From: an uncultured Oscillospiraceae bacterium
GTDB lineage: Bacteria > Bacillota_A > Clostridia > Oscillospirales > Oscillospiraceae
DNA: 8,293 nt
Assembly: GCA_934589325.1 (NCBI GenBank)
Contig: CAKTNU010000072.1
Location: forward strand, 1-8,293
Direction: 5' to 3'
This document shows positions 1 through 5,466 of this stretch, in pieces (within the stretch, counting starts at the first letter, position 1; each line of letters starts with the position of its first letter). The notes below the pieces were generated by a model. The model saw only the letters and a program-made list of their open reading frames with translations, did no database searches and was not told the DNA's origin. The translations under genes and the position numbers were made by a program.

Positions 1-1304
1 GGACTACGGTGGATGGGCGGATCATCCCGCCCAACGCCCCGGTCATTCTCCGCGACGGGAGCACTCTGACTTTCGCGGGGCGTGCACACAGCCGCTTCAA
101 AGCCGGAAACATCAATGCGGCGCCGGGACCATCTGACGAGACCACCCTGCTGACAGGCGGGCAGAATATGAGCTATGGCCAGCGTCAGCAGGGTGCCCGG
201 CAGCTCAACGGCGAATGGAATGATCCGTATTACGGCGGCTCCAGGCAGAGCGGCTTCGGCAGCCGCAATGCCGGCTATGAGGCCACCGTTCGCAATGCTG
301 CATATGTTGACCCCGCACAGCCCCAATATCAGCAGGGTCAAAGGCAGAATACACGCGCAAAGCCGAAGGCATATGTTGTGATTGCAGTGATCGCAGCGGT
401 GCTGGTGTTGTTTGCAATAACGAGCTTTGTGAGTTTAAAAAAACACAGCGTGGAAACTCAGCTCGGCGGTTACGAGCTTAACTATAAAACCAATCTTTAC
501 AGAAGGATCCTCAGCGCTTCTGTAATTGACAAGGAATGCGGCGAGAGCGACAGCGTTGAACTGAGCGATGAGAAAAAAGCCATAGGCTCCGCCAAATTCA
601 AGGTACCCGGCGGAGGCAGAAAGGTCGTCACATTTGAGGGCGATGAGCCCGTAGAGGCAACGGTAACAGATAAAGCCGGTGAGACGGTAAGCGTGACGAA
701 GTATGCCCCGGATGGGGAAGAATATGTCGTTTGCTTGTACTCGGACGGCGCCGTGACCGGGGAATATACATATGACCGCGACAATACCCTCATACACAGC
801 CGCGAGGAGACGGAGCACGGCTATATCATCACGGATTATTCCCTGAACGGCGATTATGAGAGACAATGGTATGTAAAGGAATATGTGGAAGAGCGCCAGG
901 AGAGCAGAAACGGCGAGACCGAAGGCACGATCTATGACAGGACCGGCGCGGAGATAATGAGTTATGCGCTGCTGAACGATATGGAGCTGACGTATGCCCA
1001 GACGACCTATATCGACGGCGCAGAAGTAAATACATATGTGCCTGCGGAACCGATCATGCAATGCACGGAATTTGAGCTGATATATGAGACCGCGCCTGAC
1101 GGTGAACAGGGAATATATATCAGAACTGCGGACAGCGTCTGGCATAAGCAGGCCTTGAGCATGTCGACCGGCAGCGACGGAGAGACAGTGATCCATGTGG
1201 ACATCGCGTCGCCTGCAGATATAACTGCCGTGGCCGTGACGTGCGCACAGAAGGGCACCAATATAGGATCCATTACGCTCTCAAATATACGTATCGCGAT
1301 GTAA
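1..1304 (+). CDS. FHA-domain membrane protein, 5' truncated by window edge
   Basis: The reading frame is open to the left edge. Its first codons (reading G-T-T-V-D-G-R if the split codon is Gly) match the end of an FHA domain, where an N-G-T turn precedes the last strands (VDGRIIPPNAPVILRDG, then LTFAG). FHA domains bind phosphothreonine peptides. The GTG at 9 is therefore an internal codon, not the start. Counting from it: residues 1-25 are the FHA tail; 43-48 read DETTLL, a possible phospho-acceptor site; 55-120 are a Gly/Gln/Tyr/Arg-rich linker; 121-143 form one hydrophobic membrane span; and 144-431 are a soluble, beta-looking domain with YD-like stretches at about 214-340. An FHA domain must be cytoplasmic to meet kinase products, so the C-terminal domain should lie outside. 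The function of that domain is unrecognised. The next gene starts 31 bases downstream. Confidence 0.8.
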   Translation, partial: TTVDGRIIPPNAPVILRDGSTLTFAGRAHSRFKAGNINAAPGPSDETTLLTGGQNMSYGQRQQGARQLNGEWNDPYYGGSRQSGFGSRNAGYEATVRNAAYVDPAQPQYQQGQRQNTRAKPKAYVVIAVIAAVLVLFAITSFVSLKKHSVETQLGGYELNYKTNLYRRILSASVIDKECGESDSVELSDEKKAIGSAKFKVPGGGRKVVTFEGDEPVEATVTDKAGETVSVTKYAPDGEEYVVCLYSDGAVTGEYTYDRDNTLIHSREETEHGYIITDYSLNGDYERQWYVKEYVEERQESRNGETEGTIYDRTGAEIMSYALLNDMELTYAQTTYIDGAEVNTYVPAEPIMQCTEFELIYETAPDGEQGIYIRTADSVWHKQALSMSTGSDGETVIHVDIASPADITAVAVTCAQKGTNIGSITLSNIRIAM

Positions 1305-1335
1305 TGCTTGTGCGGCTGCGGAGATTGGAGGAAAT

Positions 1336-1758
1336 ATGTCTGAAAATGCTGAATACGTTTCTCTGGTCGGTCAAAAAAATGACGCGGAATACAGAGCATC
1401 CTTATGTGAAAGTAGGATAGAAAATTACAAATATAAGATACGCCGGCTCGAAAGAGCGCGGGATTCTGTACGGGGACTGAAGGACAGCTTCAGGGATATA
1501 CAGAAGCAGATAAAAAAGCTGCCCGATAACGGGAAGCAGTGGAAGGGCGCTACTCATACGGAGTTCGAGAAAAAGATCGGTGATGTCACGGAACAGGGTG
1601 ATAACTATTACAGATATTCACTCGACCGCGTACATGACGAGCTCAACAATGAAATAACCAGACTTCAGAATGAGTGCGCAAGGCAGTACGGTATTCTCGG
1701 AGAGATATACAGTACCATAAATAGCCTCGCAACAAAGATAGCGAACTTCTTCAACTGA
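1336..1758 (+). CDS. YwqH/DUF5082-like WxG helical protein (LXG partner)
   Basis: A 140-residue, highly charged helical protein with no signal peptide or membrane span. Residues 18-62 form one long helix and 75-137 another. Between them, W69-K70-G71 sits in a turn like the WxG of the WXG100/Esx fold. Size, heptad pattern and position two genes ahead of an LXG toxin match the YwqH (DUF5082) family of the Bacillus ywqHIJ arrangement. Small helical proteins of this kind are known to bind the LXG domain and to be needed for T7SSb export of the toxin, so this is probably a targeting partner or co-secreted subunit. The ATG is preceded by GGAGGA at 1327-1332. The family call comes from pattern and context, not from a database search. 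Confidence 0.75.
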   Translation: MSENAEYVSLVGQKNDAEYRASLCESRIENYKYKIRRLERARDSVRGLKDSFRDIQKQIKKLPDNGKQWKGATHTEFEKKIGDVTEQGDNYYRYSLDRVHDELNNEITRLQNECARQYGILGEIYSTINSLATKIANFFN

Positions 1759-1789
1759 GCTTGAGCAAAAGATATGGCGGTGATATAAA

Positions 1790-2047
1790 ATGGCTGAGAT
1801 AAAAGTACTTGAACCCATAAAAAGCGAGATATCGTCGTTTAAAACGGCCGGGGTCAAGCTGACCGCGGAGACCGTCTCGCTCGATGCGCCCAATATGCCG
1901 GCGGCGAAAAAATATGCCGAGCAGCAGCGGAATATACAGGAGCTGATCAGACTTTATCAGCAGCTTGTAGTAAAGGACGCAAAGGATATAGCTGCCATAA
2001 TCGAAAATATCCGTGCAGTCGATACAAATATGGCCAACGAAATGTGA
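1790..2047 (+). CDS. YwqI/DUF5344-like small helical protein (LXG partner)
   Basis: An 85-residue protein with two predicted helices. The first (about residues 5-30) leads into a short polar turn (VSLDAPNMPAA), then a long helix (about 39-83) with LYQQLVVKDA and IRAVDTNMA. This pattern fits the DUF5344/TIGR04197 family of small T7SSb proteins encoded just before LXG toxins, such as Bacillus YwqI. Together with the upstream WxG protein it would cap or extend the LXG helical bundle for recognition by the secretion motor. A modest GGCGGTGAT ribosome site lies at 1776-1784. The stop codon is 11 bases before the chosen LXG start, which implies coupled translation and roughly equal dosage. No signal peptide is present. 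Confidence 0.72.
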   Translation: MAEIKVLEPIKSEISSFKTAGVKLTAETVSLDAPNMPAAKKYAEQQRNIQELIRLYQQLVVKDAKDIAAIIENIRAVDTNMANEM

Positions 2048-2050
2048 GGG
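2046..2050 (+). promoter_or_regulatory. Ribosome binding site deciding the LXG toxin start
   Basis: GAGGG lies 8 bases before the ATG at 2059 and overlaps the stop codon of the YwqI-like gene. It favours 2059 over the in-frame GTG at 2044, and the LXG similarity begins just after that ATG. Confidence 0.65.
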
Positions 2051-2058
2051 CACCGTGT

Positions 2059-3729
2059 ATGAAATTTAAAGTTGATTATGATGCCCTTGACACACTGGAT
2101 GGGAAAATCTATACTCAGTGTGAAGCGTGGATAGCTGAGCTAAATTCACTTGGGAGCGCGGCAAAGGTACTGATTGAGACCGGAAACATATCCGGCAATG
2201 CGGCGGATAATATCAAAAATTATCTTAGAGGTGTCCACGGGACAACTATTGAGGCTCTATGCAGGCTGATCGAGCTTCATGTCGGGAATTTCAAGATATA
2301 TAAGGATGCGTATCAAAATAATATAGACACGAATCTCCATGCGATTATCAGCTCGGAAGAACTGCATGATACGGAAGAAGATATCACGATAACAAGACAA
2401 CTTCTCAAAAATGTAGAAGATGGACTGTCTTATACGCTCGGAGATGTAAAAGATATATTTGGGATCGTATATGGTGACATATCTCCCGTTGACGATACCG
2501 CTCAAACAGCGAGCGCATATATAAAAGATGTATATGAGCAGATAGAGACGCTGGAAGCACAGCAGGACTTTGATTCTTCCGAGGAACTGATATCCTCCCT
2601 GACTTCTTTTATAAAAGAACAGCTTGGCAGAAACGGCGGGACATTGACCGGATTCGACATAAATCAGCTAGCCGCTTCTTCCAGCTTCGCGAACTTATAC
2701 TCATCATTCAATAAAGTACTCCGTGAAACGGAGGCTCAAAAGAACGCAGTAGATATAGCACTGCAGAATGACGCCAACCGCAAGGCTGCACTTGAACGTG
2801 AAGAGAGAGAAAAAAAGGCGACTGTGATCAACTGGGTCGTGGTAGGAGTGTGCGTTGTCGGTTCGGTCGTCGCTATAGCAGCGACTGGCGGTGCGGCGAC
2901 TCCGCTTGTCGTGGCTGGTGTGTCGGCAATGACGGGTGCGGTCCAGGCAGGTGCCAGTAATCTTACCGCCCAGTATGTTGAGCGCGGAAATCTCATAGAA
3001 AACGGCGTCGATTGGGGCTCGCTCGGCAAGGATGTCGTCGTTGGTGGTGTGACTGGCTTCGTAACAGGCTATGTTGGCGCGGGGATCGGAGGCGCAGCAA
3101 ATTCACTGCTGAACGAGGCAAGGTCAATAGGATCAGGTGTACTGATAGGCAGCGCGTCTCAAATGTTTTCCGGGGTCGTTACACGCGGCGCAGGGACATT
3201 CACCGGAGAGCTAGTGGAAAGCATGCTCACGGGTGAAGAGTTTGACATAGCTGAGACATGGGAAAAAACAAAGGCGACTGCGTTTGATGCCAAGAGCGTA
3301 GTGCTTGATGGCGTGACCGGCGGTATTACCGGAGGCGTTTCAACAGCAAAACGGCTTGAAAAACCTGAACCGCTGGTCGATGGGCCATATATAAAGGATG
3401 GAAAACCGAATGGCAGGCCCAAGCCGACAGGTGAAGAATACGAAGATTTCCTGCAAAAGATATATGAAGAACAGGTGAAAAATTCGCCGGACGGTTTACT
3501 GCATGATCCGAATACGGGTGAGATAATTGATTGGAAGCCCGGGGATTCGTTAGATGGTGTAGTTGATGTAGGACATAAAACCGGCAAAGAATATAGATAT
3601 GATTTTGAAAGGTATAAAAATCGAGAGATCACGCTTGAAGAGCTAAAGGAAATACAAAAGGATCCATCGAATTTCCAGCTCGAGACACCGTCGTCAAACA
3701 GGCAGCATACATATGAACTGAAAAAGTGA
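2059..3729 (+). CDS. LXG-domain polymorphic toxin with C-terminal GH-E nuclease
   Basis: A 556-residue T7SSb effector. The LXG domain occupies about 1-200 and includes the helix NISGNAADNIKNYLRGVH (residues 43-60), a hallmark LXG pattern with Gly-x-Ala and Tyr-x-x-x-His spacing. A charged helix (about 220-256) leads to a hydrophobic segment (257-288) and a Gly-rich region with many GxxxG steps to about 430, typical of the translocation or pre-toxin linkers of such proteins. The last ~80 residues are a GH-E domain of the HNH/EndoVII superfamily: G505-H506 in VDVGHKTGKEYR, then E542 and N547-R548-x-H550 in LETPSSNRQHTYE. This predicts a metal-dependent nuclease that damages a competitor's nucleic acid. 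The ATG at 2059 is preferred over the in-frame GTG at 2044, which overlaps the previous gene, because GAGGG lies 8 bases before it. The immunity gene follows after 8 bases. Confidence 0.9.
   Translation: MKFKVDYDALDTLDGKIYTQCEAWIAELNSLGSAAKVLIETGNISGNAADNIKNYLRGVHGTTIEALCRLIELHVGNFKIYKDAYQNNIDTNLHAIISSEELHDTEEDITITRQLLKNVEDGLSYTLGDVKDIFGIVYGDISPVDDTAQTASAYIKDVYEQIETLEAQQDFDSSEELISSLTSFIKEQLGRNGGTLTGFDINQLAASSSFANLYSSFNKVLRETEAQKNAVDIALQNDANRKAALEREEREKKATVINWVVVGVCVVGSVVAIAATGGAATPLVVAGVSAMTGAVQAGASNLTAQYVERGNLIENGVDWGSLGKDVVVGGVTGFVTGYVGAGIGGAANSLLNEARSIGSGVLIGSASQMFSGVVTRGAGTFTGELVESMLTGEEFDIAETWEKTKATAFDAKSVVLDGVTGGITGGVSTAKRLEKPEPLVDGPYIKDGKPNGRPKPTGEEYEDFLQKIYEEQVKNSPDGLLHDPNTGEIIDWKPGDSLDGVVDVGHKTGKEYRYDFERYKNREITLEELKEIQKDPSNFQLETPSSNRQHTYELKK
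3493..3726 (+). other. GH-E (HNH/EndoVII-type) nuclease toxin domain
   Basis: This C-terminal region of the LXG protein carries the Gly-His pair (GHKTGKEYR), a mid helix rich in Lys/Glu, then Leu-Glu-Thr-Pro and Ser-Asn-Arg-Gln-His. These correspond to the conserved G, H and E of the GH-E toxin family plus its N-R-x-H tail. The His and Glu are expected to build the metal/active site. All key residues appear intact, so the toxin is predicted to be active. Such tips are exchanged as cassettes with their immunity genes. Confidence 0.82.
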
Positions 3730-3737
3730 GGTAAACA

Positions 3738-4118
3738 ATGAACAATAGCAGATATGGAGGCTTTGTTGTATCAAAGAATATACTCAACGGGCAGCGTGTG
3801 AGATATTCATATCGGACTGAGAGCAGTATTCCGCAGTTAAATGGATGGACACTGCTGTCAGAGATAGATGATGATGCATATGTGAATAACAGCAGCAACT
3901 TTGAAATAGTGAATGCTGATACAATATTAAAATATGCACCTCAAATAATGATGATATTCGAAGCGCCGTATGGGACAGATCTGTTTTGGGTGTACGGTGA
4001 AGAGACACATACTCTCATTGGGTTTTATGATTTGAACAAGAGATGCTCGGTATCCGTACATGATATAGTCGCAGGTAATGACAAAAATAAAGAGGACAAG
4101 GAGAATGAACATGAGTGA
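3738..4118 (+). CDS. Imm33/DUF2185-like immunity protein
   Basis: A 126-residue cytosolic protein directly after the toxin, with GAGGT at 3728-3732 placed 5 bases before its ATG. The start GGFVVSKNILNG, then GWTLLSEIDDDAYVNN, and a later hydrophobic strand plus APYGTDLFWV, follow the DUF2185 (Imm33) pattern: a 'GGF.VSK.VL.G' opening, 'GW...G.ED..Y', and a 'P.GT.F' strand. Members of this family are immunity proteins in polymorphic toxin loci. Position and family together predict that it binds and blocks the GH-E nuclease. The C-terminal tail (about 112-126) is almost wholly charged or polar and seems disordered. It overlaps the next gene by 8 bases. By hand count, 3781-4080 is about 41% GC, lower than much of the downstream cassette. 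Confidence 0.75.
   Translation: MNNSRYGGFVVSKNILNGQRVRYSYRTESSIPQLNGWTLLSEIDDDAYVNNSSNFEIVNADTILKYAPQIMMIFEAPYGTDLFWVYGEETHTLIGFYDLNKRCSVSVHDIVAGNDKNKEDKENEHE
4098..4103 (+). promoter_or_regulatory. Ribosome binding site deciding the DUF4176 start
   Basis: AAGGAG lies within the end of the immunity gene, 7 bases before the ATG at 4111. The in-frame ATG at 4105 is only 1 base away from it and the one at 4078 lies upstream of it, so 4111 is the best start. Confidence 0.65.
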
Positions 4119-4425
4119 AACTAAATATCTTCCTCTCGGCAGCATAGTCCTTCTTAAGGGCGGCGTGCAGAAAATGATCATTATATCCCGTGCGATAAAT
4201 GTCAGGAACAACGGGAAGACATTCTTCTTTGACTACGGCGCTGTGCCGTATCCGGAAGGACTCATAAGTGACAAGATGGCGTACCTGAATCATGACAGCA
4301 TATCCAAGGTCGTATTCGAGGGATATCATGACGAGGACGATGCCAACATGATAGAAAATATCCAGCGCTACCTCGAGGCAAATCCCAATATCCTCCGTGG
4401 AGATCCGTCCACGTGGCAGACGTGA
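4111..4425 (+). CDS. DUF4176 family protein, LXG-locus accessory
   Basis: A 104-residue protein starting MSETKYLPLGSIVLLKGG. The pattern 'LP.GS.V.LKGG..K.MI..R', then FFFDYGAVPYPEGLI, then a VVFEGYHDEDD segment, is characteristic of DUF4176. That family recurs in firmicute T7SSb/LXG loci and is thought to be an accessory or chaperone-like factor, though its biochemistry is not something I can derive here. It looks like a compact beta-rich fold with a C-terminal helix (ENIQRYLEA). There is no signal peptide. The start at 4111 is chosen over the in-frame ATGs at 4078 and 4105 because AAGGAG (4098-4103) lies 7 bases before it and the family similarity begins at once. It overlaps the immunity gene by 8 bases, suggesting translational coupling. 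Confidence 0.85.
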   Translation: MSETKYLPLGSIVLLKGGVQKMIIISRAINVRNNGKTFFFDYGAVPYPEGLISDKMAYLNHDSISKVVFEGYHDEDDANMIENIQRYLEANPNILRGDPSTWQT

Positions 4426-4450
4426 TGTGTCTTGAATGGAGGCATGAGAA

Positions 4451-4861
4451 ATGTTTGAAGACGAGATCGCCAAGAGCAGGGGATTGGTGGAACAATACGA
4501 AAAGGAGATCGCGCAGCTCTCAGACGAGATCGGCGATTTCGAAATAGTCAACAATAAAATGCCCGGAAAGTCGGAGCAGGTAGATCAGCTCAGAGGAGCA
4601 CTGCTCGAAAAAATACGTTCGGTAGGGCAGCTCGGAGCGGGACTGAAGCTGGTCGGCAGCATTGAAACCTTGTTGACGGACAAGGTATCCGGAGAAAGTT
4701 TCGCATCCTTTAAGGGAAGTGTAAGCACCGGGAATGCCGACGTAAAGAAGGAAATAGAAATGCGCCAGGAAGAGATCGAAAAGCTGAAACGCAGTATAGA
4801 AGCCGAAAACAGCAACATCGAGGCGTATCTGGCGGCTGCAAAGGAGGCCGAAGATGGCTAA
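4451..4861 (+). CDS. Coiled-coil protein, YwqH-like, second cassette
   Basis: A 136-residue, Glu/Lys-rich helical protein with no membrane span or signal peptide. Helix one covers about 3-30 and a second segment 42-72. A turn with F87-K88-G89 follows, then a long coiled coil (95-134, EMRQEEIEKLKRSIEAEN). The layout of helix, turn with an aromatic-x-Gly, then long helix is that of the YwqH-like protein at 1336, although the Trp is replaced by Phe and sequence identity is low. I infer a distant DUF5082-type or LXG-partner protein. GGAGG at 4438-4442 precedes the ATG by 8 bases. Its end overlaps the next gene by 8 bases. It could equally be an unrelated coiled-coil adaptor. Confidence 0.6.
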   Translation: MFEDEIAKSRGLVEQYEKEIAQLSDEIGDFEIVNNKMPGKSEQVDQLRGALLEKIRSVGQLGAGLKLVGSIETLLTDKVSGESFASFKGSVSTGNADVKKEIEMRQEEIEKLKRSIEAENSNIEAYLAAAKEAEDG

Positions 4862-5168
4862 GCAGGGGCGAAAGTGCATGTTTGATAACCGAGGCCTCGT
4901 GTTGGATGACGATGATATCGTAATATTCGGGGATTTTTTTGAAATTACCTCTAAAAAAATCGATATGCAGTTTGAAGAACTTGTGAGCACGCTCACGGCG
5001 GCATCGGAAAATGCTTTTATCGAGGGAAAAACTGCGGAGGCGCTCTGTGTGTATGTAAACCAGCTCAAAACACTGTGCGGAATGATCGCAGAGTATGGCT
5101 CAGCCTGCAAGAGCCTGATCGAAGGCTTTAAGGACAGAATTGACGAGATCGACAAGGATCTGTATTGA
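4854..5168 (+). CDS. Small LXG-N-like helical protein
   Basis: A 104-residue protein. After a polar N-terminus with an acidic run (LDDDDIVIFGDFFEIT, 17-32) come two helices, about 34-56 and 60-101. They are joined by FIEGKTAEALCVYVNQL (55-71). That junction resembles the 'I.G.A...K.Y...H' junction in the LXG domain of the toxin at 2059 (NISGNAADNIKNYL), so this may be a stand-alone hairpin of the LXG/WXG100 type. This is my reading of the pattern, not a database match. The ATG at 4854 has AGGAGG at 4842-4847, 6 bases upstream, and starts inside the end of the previous gene. An in-frame ATG at 4878 is a weaker alternative. No membrane span is seen. Confidence 0.6.
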   Translation: MAKQGRKCMFDNRGLVLDDDDIVIFGDFFEITSKKIDMQFEELVSTLTAASENAFIEGKTAEALCVYVNQLKTLCGMIAEYGSACKSLIEGFKDRIDEIDKDLY

Positions 5169-5174
5169 GGAGGG
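5167..5174 (+). promoter_or_regulatory. Strong ribosome binding site for a GTG start
   Basis: GAGGAGGG overlaps the stop of the preceding gene and sits 7 bases before GTG at 5182. It supports that rare start over the longer reading from ATG 5140. Confidence 0.7.
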
Positions 5175-5181
5175 AAAACCA

Positions 5182-5442
5182 GTGCCGGAACGTCTATACT
5201 TTGACAGAAAGGCTTATAGGGAATACAAGAAGGAGCTTGAAAGACAGCGCATAGAGAACTATGTAGTACAGCCGCCGATCAGGAGCTCGGCGGGAAAAAC
5301 TCCGGCAATGTTTGACGAGATGGCCAATACGATGTGCGAATTATATCAGCAGGTACAGGAGCTCATCGCGGCGGCGAATGAAATGCTGGCGAACATGGCG
5401 GACAAACTGACGGATGCGGATGAGAAATCCGCACCCATGTGA
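5182..5442 (+). CDS. Small helical protein, possibly YwqI-like
   Basis: An 86-residue protein begun at a GTG. GAGGAGGG at 5167-5174 lies exactly 7 bases before it, overlapping the stop of the preceding gene, while the in-frame ATG at 5140 has no comparable site and would overlap more. A basic, tyrosine-rich N-terminal helix (6-27) is followed by a Pro-containing turn (VVQPPIRSSAGKTP), then a Met/Ala-rich helix (42-80). The segment ELYQQVQELIAAANEMLANM resembles the LYQQ...A end of the YwqI-like protein at 1790. I infer another small T7SSb partner protein. The family is otherwise unrecognised. Confidence 0.6.
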   Translation: MPERLYFDRKAYREYKKELERQRIENYVVQPPIRSSAGKTPAMFDEMANTMCELYQQVQELIAAANEMLANMADKLTDADEKSAPM

Positions 5443-5466
5443 CTTAGGGCGACGGAGGAACTACTG

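Noticed and set aside
435..1196. 253-residue open frame on the minus strand
   Set aside because: It lies wholly antisense to the FHA protein gene, has low-complexity Leu/Ile/Arg-rich content, no ribosome site worth naming, and no recognisable domain.
3159..3632. 157-residue open frame on the minus strand, Ser/Pro-rich
   Set aside because: It is antisense to the LXG toxin linker and nuclease domain, and its composition reflects the Gly/Glu-rich sense strand.
4520..5155. 211-residue open frame on the minus strand
   Set aside because: It is antisense to two well-supported small genes with good ribosome sites. Its Ser/Leu/Phe-rich composition is typical of a mirror frame.
5140..5181. N-terminal extension of the small protein at 5182 from the ATG at 5140
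   Set aside because: It would overlap the upstream gene by 29 bases with no matching ribosome site, whereas GAGGAGGG is ideally placed for GTG 5182.
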